NCBI GenBank assembly: GCA_015501585.1
Contig: JADNRY010000074.1
Coordinates: 1-64,000 of the forward strand
Direction: 5' to 3'
DNA from: Rhodocollybia butyracea
Lineage: Eukaryota > Basidiomycota > Agaricomycetes > Agaricales > Omphalotaceae
DNA: 64,000 bases
Of this stretch, positions 1 to 11,377 are shown piece after piece. A program made the position numbers and the translations under genes. Position 1 is the first letter of the stretch; each line of letters opens with the position of its first letter. The notes beneath the pieces are model-generated. The model saw nothing but the letters and a program-made list of their open reading frames with translations, was not told where the DNA came from and made no database searches.

Positions 1-2650
1 ACTGAGGCTCAGTAATCCTAGGGAATCGGTATCAGTGCACTCCACAAAAGTGAACCTGTTTCGCCACACTCATCCGAACTGCTTCAAGAACTAGATCTTG
101 AACTAGATTTCAAAGAGGGCAGAAAACCTAAAATATTGAAGGATCTCTCCAATGTGTTAGCTTCTGTCCTAATGAAAAGATGGACGGATACCTTGACAAA
201 AGTCTTCTTGGAAGAAGTATGTATTTGCTCATAGTCTCCGCCTGTTACCTGTCACTTTATACTATTGAACTCATTATATAAAGGTACCAAACTGCATTGA
301 ACAAGATATAGCCAAGGGACTGTGGCTGGAAACTTAGAAGAAATGAAGGGGATACCAGAGTCAAGATACCAGAGTAGCAAGTGGCAGAATACTTTCAAGG
401 TCTGTAACATATTATGAACTGCCAATGCTCTATTGCTAAATAAAATATTAGGGGTCTGAGCTTGCCCAAGCAATAAACAAGATCACTTCTCCAAATTATC
501 TAGTAAAGCATGCTTGTCATCGGAAGAAAAATGTGCCACGATACAGGATAGTATGGGTGGGGTATTATGCCTTGGTGAAGTATTGGGTCTTTTACAGGAA
601 CCTGGACACCTAAAGAAACAGTAAAGCAGTGGGAGGCAACAAGCAAAGAAAGATAACTTTCAACAAAAAGTGAGAAAATGATGTTCTAAGTGGCAATTCT
701 AAATTGACTTTTAGAAAATCCCGGTGTTAATTATACGCTGCTGAAAAATGATCACAATCTTCCAAGCTGGTACAAACTATATTCTCATTTGAAAATCTAG
801 TGCCTTTGGAAGCCTTCCCTACCCAAGTATACCTACTGCTCTCAGCTGAGAACTTTACGCAGGCTTGGAACCGACAATTGCTCCTGGCTTGGATGAATAC
901 CACTTTGATGTGAGAATATTCTGTATCTTTCTTTGGCAACACTTAAATATACCGAGTGAAGCTTGAAGGTATTAGCCCGAGACCCAATTTGATCAAATCC
1001 GAAGGTGGCTCAGAAGCACGCAAGGCCGTCAGGACCTTGCTCGAATCAAATTGCGCTTAACTGAGCCATTCCAAACTATCTTGGATTGTACTGTGGAGTA
1101 CTTTGAGTTTGTGCAGAAAATTCAAATCAAAGTGTGGGACTTTCGTCTGCACAAGGTTGCCAACCTTATTATGGACAGCTCAAATGGGTTAAATAACTTA
1201 TAAGGATGAGTTTGAGTCCATGTTCAAGATGGAAAACATGGACTCCTGGCCTATGCAAACACTGTTTTAATGAACCACCAATTAATCAATGTGTCCAGGA
1301 TAAACTCACCACATTTTCTGACATGGGAAGAAGTAAAATGCAAGTACCCAGAGTTTGACTTGGAGGTGCAGGTATCAGCTGTGCTCCGAGGGGCACCGGG
1401 TAATGCCAGTTCCGGTAAGGTTTCTCTGTTCTTTGTTCTAAAAGGGAAACATTGAATACATCAGCAGCCTCCTCAAATTCACAACAAAGATGGAAGTATC
1501 AAGGAACACAAACCTATTACAATATATACCACCCAATAGATGATCTGCATCTCATGATTATTGAAGCCAACCAAGAAATTATTAATCGATGCGGTCGGCA
1601 TATTGTTCGACTCATTGATAGCCAGACAAACCAGCTTGTAAGTAATATGAATACTCTATGTTCCACCATTCTCAATATGAACAATTCTACATGGCAGCAT
1701 GATTTTAATCTACTTTAATGCTTCCTGTGGACATATTGGACAGTATGGTTACTAACAATGAAAAAGACAGTGGGGTGAAAGCATTAAACAGGGAGAGGTC
1801 AGAAAAATGCTTTATTGGAGCAGAGGGGATATGGTAAGTATTGGCAGTAGGATACCAAAAGGAGGAGCTAAAGGTACCTCCTATGATACTTATCGTGGAA
1901 TGTGGCCACAAGCAAGGAGACTATCCGCTCCTTTTTGATCATGCAAGGGATTCCTTGGCAATTCTTGAATCCGCCCGTTCTGTGGACTCCACACTGGTCT
2001 CGAAACTCAAAGAGGTCTCTAAAGAATGCAACCGCCTGGGAATCAGTGGTGCTAATATTTATCGTTGCCAAAATTATCAAGCTCCAGTTCACAATGAGAT
2101 TGATGCTTCGCAGGGACTCTGTGCTCAACTTTGGCATAAAGGCAAAGATGAATGGTTGGAGTGGGGATTCTTTAATCTGCAGTTGGGTTATTTGATCAAA
2201 ACACAATCAAACACTTTATGGTCAGTTTGCAAAGTTACTGTGTGTCTTGTTGCCATACTCTGATTGCTACCCTTTTAAGGTCCTTTGACTCCTCCCATAT
2301 GCATGGAACAAATCTCCCCAGTCAAGAGTCCCTCATCACCAGTAATCAGTGGCATTGGAATGAATCTTCAGATAATGAAGAAGATATGGAAATAGTAAAT
2401 GAGCTGGAGGAAGGTGAAGTTGCTGACAGTACTGAAGGTATCAAATTCTCTCTGGTGAGCCTTGTACTGGGCTAATGTAAGTTTAAAAAACAGTATACCA
2501 ATTGCAAGGTGGTAAAGACCCAAGAGATATTACACGTGTCACTGGAAGCATTGGTATTCATGTGACAAGCACTTCTCGCAATGTGAAGGCTGCCAATAGA
2601 AATGCTGGAGTAAGAACTAGAGGAGAGGCGCGCCGGAAATACTATTCCTG
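1..2650 (+). CDS. Putative dioxygenase-like protein (HGT motif), 5' end outside window
   Basis: A spliced gene enters from the left edge; coding exons can be read near 22-220, 980-1200, 1270-1410, 1480-1640, 1835-2220, 2280-2440 and 2509-2650. Joining the last two exons across a GT..AG intron (about 2440-2508) continues the frame to a TGA at 2648-2650. The conserved part, near 2085-2315, reads APVHNEIDASQGLCAQL, then a W-rich strand, then SFDSSHMHGTNLPS. An H-x-E/D..HGT arrangement of this type fits the metal-binding triad of a 2OG-Fe(II) dioxygenase double-stranded beta-helix, and I recall similar Agaricomycete proteins, but this is pattern memory only. The tail is acidic (DNEEDMEIVNELEEGEV) and then basic. 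No inactivating lesion is visible in the last exons. It converges on the next gene with an 18-bp gap. Start not in window; substrate unknown. Confidence 0.5.
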
Positions 2651-2667
2651 ATGCTACACTGTATGTA

Positions 2668-4121
2668 TTATATAAGAAATGATCTGGCAGCATGTATCTT
2701 GTTCCTAAGTGTAGGAATGGCTTGAAACATATCTACCATAGTGTAGCGTATAGACATAGGCCATGTCTGGGAATTTCTGTTTGAAAGCTGCTGAGCAGAT
2801 AGTCGATAGGGATACCAAAGCCTGTAAGAGGCTTGTAGGTCAGGGGTAGCTAATCCACTGTCAACCAGCTCCTGTAATTCCTCGAATATGGTATGGAGTT
2901 GATGGAGGCGAGGTCTTTTATTAGAAAACGTCCCAGGGTTGATATCCATCCAGGAATAGATATTGGCAAGGGTGAGGGTCATTCCATTATGCATGGTAAC
3001 CACTTTATCCATCTGACTGGTAGATATGTCAAATCCAAACCCCATGCAAACAGTATAGAGGATGTAAAAGTGGCGGTAGTTGGAATATCCAGAGAGTACT
3101 TTAATTTCAGGGGAGTGAAGCATGCCAAGTTCAACACTAAACTCTGGAACTGTAGTTGTAAGAATTGGTGTGTCGTACATGCCAGCTGAATTGATGGTAC
3201 TTGTGCATCCTGAAAGCTAATCAATAACTATATATATAAACATGAGAGTTTTTCTAAACACACAGGACTTGGACCAGCATTGGGCTGAGATATAATTGGC
3301 AGAGCTGGGACAGGTTGCAGAGACTAGGCAGCAAATTAACAAGCTATACCGGTACAACAATATTTCAATGTATACATACAGCAATTTCCCGCAATCTAGC
3401 TGCATTCCGTAGTCTATGGGAGAGCCAGAGAGGCAAAGGAGCATAATCTAGGAGGTGTTCATATTATTTCAATTACAACTGTTGGCATCTTACCATGTCT
3501 TAATGGTGGTTGGATTGGATTATCTTCCTCAGCCAACAATTGAGCAATAGAGTGACTACCTGAGACCAGATTAATTTCAGAGGAGGTAATAATAGTTCAA
3601 GGTAAGAAGCTGCCATTACTGGAGGGGATCAAAGTATCTTGGTCTGATTCTTGTTCTATGAGTTCCCTAGTTGCATCTACTTGAGTTTCAACCTGAGGTC
3701 TGAAGGAGTGGCCATGGATGGTACAGGGAACCAGTTGTAGTAGGTAGAGAACCAGGTAACACAGGATTATAATCAATGTATTCATGCTCCATGGCTGTGA
3801 TAACTGTGGAATCTGGGCAAACATCTATGTTTGTGAGTTGAGGTAGCTTTGAAAATATTACAACACCTTACTGGCACTTGCATCCATACATGAGCTACTT
3901 GGAATACTGGCTTCAGAAATTTCACCAGCTGGAGCACTTGCCATCTCTCTTGTTGGCCTTCTTGCTCCCCTTCTTCTACCACTTCTCCCATTCCCTCTTT
4001 TTGGTCTGGCCTGCGCTGAATGTGTTGTTTGATTAGAGTGAGCTAATAATGCATCTTCTGCATTGTTTAAAACAGGCTGTATCCTGCTTTGAGATCTAAG
4101 CACCCGCTGGGAAGGGATCAT
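2668..4121 (-). CDS. Unrecognised spliced gene, basic N-terminus
   Basis: The probable start at 4121 opens a basic, Arg/Gly-rich segment (RPKRGNGRSGRRRGARRP) followed by a Ser/Ala-rich stretch. A middle exon near 3640-3800 is readable, and a last exon of about 170 residues spans 3180-2668. That exon has many aromatic residues and a histidine-containing pair (LHQLHTIF), but no motif I can assign. The exon junctions are uncertain, particularly between 3650 and 3200, where several frames are open. It is convergent with the gene on its left and lies in the same direction as the HECT gene on its right, about 250 bp away. It could be a third gene of the mobile unit described in the findings or an ordinary hypothetical gene. 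Confidence 0.4.
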
Positions 4122-4369
4122 AACATAAAGGACAAAGGAAAAAAAATGATTTGATTAGTTCTTAAGTAATGAATTGGGCGCTCATTATAGGCTTTGATAT
4201 TATGTCAGCAGCAAGAGACTTCACAACTTACATAATCTGAACAGGTGCGCAACAAGAGGTCCAGGTTTCAACCAGGTTTATCTTTCAGTAAATAGAGCAC
4301 AACCAAAGATATATTCATTGGAACTAAAGTAATGGTGGTGCAAATAAATACAGGAGCATGGCTATATTT

Positions 4370-7270
4370 TCAAAGGGCTTGGAATGAATTAGCATCAGGA
4401 AGAGTGATGGTGAAGTGAGTCAACACATCCCAAGCTGTTGCCTTGTTGTCATCTTCTGGGATGTCCTCATTCAGCATCTGAATTACTGAAGGGCTTATGA
4501 AGATTTCAGTCTGGGAATAACATGTATGAACATGGAATGGTTTATCCTGATAAAACACAATTGAGCAGTCAAAAAAAGAAGGAGAAGTAATCAAAAGGAA
4601 ATATGCGTACATCCACTGCATCTTCGAAGCTAAACTTGAGCTACATAATTATCAGACATCAAGAAATACTAAATGAAAAATATACACACCTCAATTTTGT
4701 CATATGATGAAGGGATGGCTTCTACTCCAGTTGCAAAGAGAAGAAACTTGCGCACCCGGAAAGCCATGTCTTCAGCTACAGCCACGCGCTCATCTTCAGA
4801 GATCAAACAATCAAACTCTGGATGCTGAATGTGGCCCTTGCCTCTGACCCAGCGAAAAAAAAGTCTCTGCCATTTTGCAGCCAAGTCATGTTCTTCATCA
4901 GAAGCAGCAGTAGGGAGGACCCACTTGATGCAGTTGGCGGCTTCCAAAGCGGCGCCATCTTCAGCCAAGCAGCTGGTCAAGAGTGGGAAAAGTGATTTTG
5001 AATGGGATCCAAAGATTTTAAGGAGTGAATAAGAGGAGCCCAGACGTATATCAAATCCATGTTGAAAGGCAGTGACAAGGGGATGGTCTTCAAAGGTCGT
5101 GACTCCAATAGGAAGCCCCAAAGCAACCCGAGTAATGATCTGGTAGCGAATCTGCGCACGGTCCTCAGTGGGCAAGCTATTATAATCTTGATAAAATGTG
5201 GCATGCTAGAAAACAACCTTTGAGCATGGAAGAACTGAATCACAGAGGGTGAAGAGAAATGCCTAACCTCCTGGACTAAGTAGACTTCAATGAGCTGTTT
5301 TACAGTCTCATTGTCAGGCAATACCCAACCAGTGGCCTCAGTTGGCCAGATTTCAGCTGCGGATGATGCTGAGGAATGAAACTGAGACAGAAAAGTGACA
5401 TCATCCACATCACATGATTGACCTGTGCAGGCAACAAAGAAGGATGGAGTGATAAAGTCGGGGAGGTATCTCAGATGGATAAGAATCAGGCCAGTCAGTG
5501 TACCATATGCTTTGACTGTGGCTGTCATCTTGGCTGATGCCATTTTGTCAAGTGCCAATGACTTCAAGCCACTTGCAATGTCAGTCCAAATGATACTATC
5601 ATGTTTCATGATATGCATGGCTGCGGATAAAAATGCTCGGGTAATTCCAACCCCTTCCCCCACACCACTGGAAGGTTATAGTTAGGGCAAGACAGCCAGC
5701 AAGAAAATACTGCGTACAGTTTAACCTTGATCTTGCAGCCAAAATACTGAAGCCCTACAGGGAGGTCTACTTGAACAGCTCGGTTTGAAGCAAGAGGGTA
5801 CCCGTGAAAACTAATGAGCTCTTTAATAAAAGAAGCAGCGGCAACATCTGCAGAGGGAAGATCTGAGACCACAGAGATAGTATGGCCAGGTGTTAATGGG
5901 AGTAGAAGGCTCCTTAACTCGGCAGTAGTGGTAGGATTGTTGGTAGGCCTGCAGTCACTCATGATGTTGTCCAAGAGATCCAAACGGCGTCGAGCCTGAG
6001 GGCGCGGATTAGGCTAAGAGATATGTAAAAAAAAAAAACAAATCAAAAAATCCAAAAGAGATGTCATACCAAAGGGCTGACTGAGCGAACGGGTCTAGTA
6101 TTCCTAGGAGGAATAGGAGGTGCATTACCAGGAGCAGTGGAAGGTCCAGCCTCGGAAGATGAATGTTGCTGGGCGGAAGCTTGAGCTTGGTCCTGTACAC
6201 ATAAAATTTGAGAGAAAGACTTGGTATAAATAGAAAAACACACACCATAAGAGACAGGTCAATTGCCCTTTGGATATTTTCTGCCTCTTCACTGTCTCCA
6301 TCATCAATGTCTAGAGCGCCAGGCTGTGTAAAGCTGACTGAAGTGGAAGGAAGCAAAAAACCACTGGAAAGCGGAAGGTCACTAGCGCCTAAGACAGGAA
6401 TGGCACTTTGCCTTGAGGACAATGATTCAACATCCATAGTACTAGGAGCTGTGGTACTTCCATTGACTCGTGGAATAGGATAATGCAACGGATGAGAAGG
6501 TACCACCGGACACTCTCGGAAACATGTAAAATTATCTGTATCTTTTTCTGTATCAGAGTCTTCATCTTCTTGAGGGAGCTCAGCCCATTTAGGGTCATGA
6601 AGAAAAGGCGTTACAAGCTTGAAGCCAGCACAAAAGTGCCGCTGCCAGTTGATTGGTCCAGAAGCGGGAGCTTATTAGATTTTGTGAGATAAATGGGAAA
6701 AGGAAAGAGAAAGAATGACACACTGATAAAAATTGTCCTCTCCTCAAATCCATGTTCAGATTTAGTCTTATCGAGGTAAGGAAGGAGAGTTGGAGCCTCC
6801 CACCAGTCAGTGGCAAAGGCTTGGCGCAAGAGAGGATAAGCACGTGGGTGTCTCTTTTCTGAACCCTTGATCTTGCTAGGCTTTATGTTGGACTGAGCTA
6901 CCACCCATAATAGAGTAGTTTGTGAAGTAGGTAAACGTGGAGGGAGAGTGATTTCCATGGCAGCAAGCTGCGATGTAATGGAATGGTCAACAGTATCACG
7001 TGTCTCCATACCAGTTGAGCCAGCCGGCACAAGGACTGTCCATACCAGTCCCTGAGCCTCAAGAGCCTCCACAAGCAGGTGGACATTGGGAATGCGGATT
7101 CGTATGCCACTTGCAAGTGGGCGCCATTCAAGTGTGGGATCAGGTACAAGGTCTGTCTAGTATGAGTTGAACGCTGATAAGAATTATTGAGATACAATGA
7201 ATATTCAATGAACATACATCACATGGTTCAGGGATAAAAACAATACGGAGATTGAGCGGGACTGCACCAC
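4370..7270 (-). CDS. UIM-HECT protein (E3 ubiquitin ligase-like)
   Basis: At least six exons on the minus strand give one continuous protein. In order: an N-terminal region ending in MEITLPPRLPTSQ (about 6970); a linker; an acidic segment; a ubiquitin-interacting motif, EEAENIQRAIDLSLM (about 6250-6292), with the expected Ala..Ser core; a Pro-rich linker; then a HECT-like domain. HECT landmarks are GVGEGVGITRAFLSAAM (about 5610-5665), FLLFATGVEAIP (about 4715-4750) and VHTCYSQTEI with the candidate catalytic Cys near 4521. The protein ends 49 residues after that motif, close to the normal HECT C-terminal tail length. HECT ligases form a ubiquitin thioester on that Cys; a UIM binds ubiquitin. 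Introns have ordinary GT..AG ends. The first exon is unclear: the frame runs upstream past the ATG at 7072 to about 7300. It is divergent from the transposase. No stop or frameshift was noticed. Confidence 0.72.
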
Positions 7271-7373
7271 GCCTGTTACTGCCGGCAGTACTGGGGTAGG
7301 CAGACCTTGCAACGTGATTGAGGTATTTTCATGACCATGATTGTCAAAGAATTTCCTGACTCACATGACCGTG

Positions 7374-7530
7374 ACTGGGATTATTGAGACCATGTTTGGG
7401 ATTATTGAGACTGTGATTGGGATTATTGAGACTGTGATTGGGATTGGGATTATTGAGACCGTGATTGGGATTATTGAGACTGAGATGGAGATTATTAAGA
7501 CTGTGATCAGGGTTATCGTGACCATGATTG
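7374..7530. repeat. 21-bp minisatellite between the two divergent genes
   Basis: About seven degenerate copies of a 21-bp unit, core GGGATTATTGAGACYGTGAT, with one short internal duplication near 7440. Because the unit is a multiple of three it is open in the minus frame, where it spells an Asn/Pro-rich heptad (NNPNHSL type) from 7607 to 7344. It lies in the roughly 340-bp gap between the transposase start and the first readable HECT exon, so it may be part of a shared promoter or an extra 5' exon of the HECT gene. Confidence 0.75.
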
Positions 7531-7605
7531 GAATCAAATTTGAAATTTACTATCATTACAACATTACTGAAAAATTTATTGCCTAGCGTGTCCTTCTCAA
7601 CTATC

Positions 7606-9348
7606 ATGAGGATCTTTAATCTCTTATGGCTTTTTGTATCTGTTGTACAAGCACCACCCCCGGCAGATCTCTCACTTCAAACTCAAACTATTCGCAACTC
7701 ATACCATGAGTTGGGTCTTCGTGTCACCCAGGCATTGCGTATCCAGGCTGGTGATATCTCTCAGATCCAAAGATATCAACAGTCAGTACAGGTATTTTTA
7801 ACTACAGTCACTGCAGTGTGTATTGCCATTTTATTCATAAAAAATCCTCATAACTTACTCTCTCAAAGCATCAACATTTGTTTGACCCATCGGAATACAA
7901 CACTATCAATAGTGGCGTTCAAAACATGGCAACTGCTCTGGAAGAAGCCTCTGCAAAGTCAGAAGACATTACAGAGCATACACCTCTGGCACCTGTTGAA
8001 GTAATCCATACTGGCCAGAGAGGCCGGCCAAGGAAGAACATTGACCGGGAACTCCTTGAAACTAGTCTACGGCTCCGTGGACCCACTCACATTGCTCCAG
8101 TTTTTGACTGTTCATCCCGTACCATCCGCCAAAGAGCATTGGAACATGGGCTGGTTGAGGCTTGTCCTCCCGTCTATGTTACCTATGAAGATCCAAATAC
8201 TGGGGAAGTCTTGCGAATATACCGGTCCTCCACAGCCCCCATGTCCACCCTCTCTGATGATGAGCTTGATGCTGTCATTGGACATATTCTTGAAGTATTT
8301 CCTGCCTTTGGGCGAAGAATGATTGCAGGCCATTTGCGCCACTTAGGCCATAGTGTTCCTCGGGCTCGCATCCGGCTGTCTTATGAGCGAGTTACTGGAT
8401 CTCCAGCATTTTTAACTGCTCGACCCATTGAACGCCGGCGCTACCATGTTGCAGGACCCAACTCTCTTGGGCACCATGATGGACAACATGGTATGGTTTT
8501 GATATTTTTATTCTCTGTCTTTACTAATCGGGGAAACAAATTTAGCGCTTATCCGGTGGAGAGTAGTCATTCATGCCTTTGTGGATGGTTTCTCGCGCCT
8601 TGTGACTGCCATTCAGGCAAACGACAATAACCGCGCGGACACTGTTCTTGCTTTGTTCCTTGAAGCAATCCAAGAGCATGGTACACCCAGTCGCGTCCGT
8701 GGTGACCATGGGGTAGAGAACCTTGGAGTTGCAAGATATATGGAAGAGCACTATGGGGTGGAAAGAGGCTCATACATCTGGGGCAGGTAGATCCATTACA
8801 TTTATCTATGACTTACTTTGTTGCTAATTCCCTCTCTCTATTCCAGGAGTGTTCACAATGTCCGTATTGAGCGCTTATGGAGGGATGTCACACAAGGATT
8901 TGGAATAAAGTGGTACAACTTTTTCTATGATCTTGAAGCATGTGCTGGCCTTTGTCCTGATTTTGACTCTCATATATGGCTTCTACACTATCTCTTTTTA
9001 TCCTCCATCAACCAGGATGCAATGGAGTGGGCAGAAACTTGGAACCATCACAAACTATCTTTGGATGGTGAACGTGATCGCTCACCTAGGGACATGTATT
9101 TCTTTGGAGTTATACAGGAGGGACTTCGGGACCCTGAAGGCATTGTAGATGCCAGTGGAACACTCCAGCGCTTGGAAGAAGACATTGAAAATATCATGAC
9201 ATATGGAGTTGATTGGAGGGATATGGCTAATCCTGCTCTTTTACACCATCATAACCTATACAACCCAGAGGAGGTTGATCAACTTGGTCACCACAGCAGT
9301 CATTGCCCTCCTCATTTGTCTTTGGTGGAAGTTCCGGCATTTGAATGA
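7606..9348 (+). CDS. DDE transposase, rve fold with IS3-like features
   Basis: Four exons (7606-7791, 7869-8490, 8546-8786, 8847-9348) join in phase with GT..AG introns to give about 516 residues. A helix-turn-helix-like region (GRPRKNIDRELLETSLRLRG, then RTIRQRALEHG) is followed by FGRRMIAGHLRHLGH, similar to the HTH_21 segment of IS3 OrfB. The integrase core follows: D1 in HHDGQH, the strand VVIHAFVDGFSRLV, D2 in SRVRGDHGVEN, and E in VHNVRIERLWRDV. It should cut and join DNA ends of its element. I recall it as the family annotated as integrase core domain (rve-like) in Agaricomycetes and animals; equating it with the IS3EU superfamily is inference. No lesions were seen. An in-frame ATG at 7528 is an alternative start. 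Element ends were not found. Confidence 0.85.
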
Positions 9349-11014
9349 TAATAATAATACTCAAGTACCATTTTTTCCAGGGAATACTGGAGTTTCCAGA
9401 CAAATATGAGAAACTTGTTGCCATAATCACAGAGAAGTTTGAACCGTGGGTTTCTTCTTCGATCAGTCTTCACAGAGAGAAAATTAGTACACAGGAGATG
9501 GTCAAAGGATTGCCACTGACATTAGGCCCTTGAACCAAGTACTCTGCACAGGGAAGTGAGTTGGAACATTGTGTGCAAGGCATTTTTGATAAATGGTGAA
9601 AGAGCAAAAGAGCAGGATTTGGAATTGAAAAGCAAAAAAAAGAGTATCAAGGAAAAAGGCGCTTGTGGATCAAGTGATCAGGCCAAATATATGACATCAC
9701 TGATAAGTGAGCGGTTCCTAGTACCGGATATTGAGCGCTAAGTAACAGTTTGCTTCTTATTGCTAGAACTTGAAAATGTAGGAATCCTGGAAATCTTAAG
9801 AATGGTGCGCAAAAAAATTCAGATCATGCGTGAAAATTGGAGACCTGGTGTGAAGCGCAGAAATCTTAAGAATGGTGCGCAAAAAAAAATTCAGATCATG
9901 CGTGAAAATTGGAGACCTGGGAAAATCATGAAATTGTTGGCATGACAGAATGATATGCCTACCGTGATCATGATCATGATTGAGAAATCAAATTATTGGG
10001 CTACCACATTGGAATTTTCGGGACTGATCACAGAAATATCATGCATCATTACTGGATCATGGTCACATAATCTGCCTTTTTGTGGATACCTAAGAATGAA
10101 TCGTGATCATGGTGCAAAACTCAAAATTTGACAGTGATCATGCTACAAAAACGATAATGCATGCCCAATCAGAGTCCAAGAATGTCTATCAAGGGCCACC
10201 AGCTTGATAATTTATTTTTGTCCAACAAGGACACCCATACAGTAGCACGATACAGGGTATAATAAGATAATAGAAGCTACTACACTTGAACACACCTTCT
10301 ACGTATCGCTGTCCTGCAACTCTGACTCTGAGTGACTTGAAGACACTGGCAGCAGTGATAATGGGAATTAGCATGTGAAGCAGACTCTCAACGTGCAACA
10401 AACAACGTACCGAAATAAAGAGACTACGAATGTTGTTACATTGCAAATCTGAGAAATATGACGATTTGAGTAATGAAAGATGATAAGAAGAGATGTTGAT
10501 TCGTACCTCACTGGAGCCTGGCATTTATACGAGCATGAATATTGTTACATCGCGAATCTGAGAAATATAAGATGATGAGAAAAGACATTCATTCATACCT
10601 TGCTGGAGCCTGGCATTTATACGAGCATGTATCAATATGAACTGACTCAAAATGCCAGTTGCCTTGGACAAAGAGCATTAAAAATCGTAACAGATGGCAA
10701 TTTCCTACAGCTTACCGGTACCTTTCCAATTTCAATCCAATCCCAATCCAATTCTCTCTTCTTTCTCTAAACACTTGAGGAAATATTAGAGCATTTTGAA
10801 GGAGATAAGAGAGTTAGGGAGAAGAATAATGATTCAACATGGTGGAGCAGAACAAAGAGGCGAGTGACGTGGCATCAAAGTGGCTGAGTTTTATCGACTG
10901 AATTTCTGACTTTTACATAAGTTATTGTTAGACGTTTGAGATCTCAAGATCTCAAGAGAGCTCAGCTTGAAAAGAGCTGTTTTGGAACTGTTCAACCAGT
11001 TAACAATTTCTAAA
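9349..11014. other. Non-coding stretch with local duplications
   Basis: No gene is recognised. It holds a near-exact duplication with 70-bp period (9791-9848 and 9861-9920), several GTGATCAT-type words between 9965 and 10145 that could be subterminal transposase binding sites, and a duplicated block (about 10430-10540 and 10535-10630) sharing CCTGGCATTTATACGAGCAT. The ORFs here are short and lack family features. Confidence 0.5.
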
Positions 11015-11377
11015 CATCAGGAAAAGCCGTTTTTGCCTAGGTGACCCCAGAGTGGCCTAAAGCAAACTAGGTGACCTATGAATCCTATGGCATCCTAGGA
11101 ATTTGGGCTCGTCCCTTGCCAGTCAAGGCTCTTGAGGATTCCCTAGGCAAGCCTAGGTTTGCCCAGGTGCTCCTGGGGAACACCTGGGGAACACCTGGGC
11201 AAACCTGGGCAAACCTAGGCTTGCCCTGGGTTTGCCTAGGATACCCTAGGGAATTCTCAAGAGCCTTGACTGGCAAGGGACAAGCCCAAATTCCTAGGAT
11301 GCCATAGGATTCATAGGTCACCTAGTTTGCTTTAGGCCACTCTGAGGTCACCTAGGCAAAAATGGCTTTTCCTGATG
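11015..11377. mobile_element. Palindromic MITE, copy 1
   Basis: 363 bp, beginning CATCAGGAAAAGCCGTTTTT and ending with its near-perfect reverse complement. Almost the whole element folds back on itself; the centre is rich in CCTAGG, CCCAGG and CTTGCC words. A second copy of exactly the same length lies at 41416-41778. Both copies are flanked by AA on each side, which may be a 2-bp duplication or only a target preference. It sits just beyond the 3' end of the cysteine-rich gene. Superfamily not assigned. Confidence 0.85.

Noticed and set aside
7374..7530. CRISPR-like array
   Set aside because: Contiguous 21-bp tandem units without spacers, in a eukaryotic context; a minisatellite.
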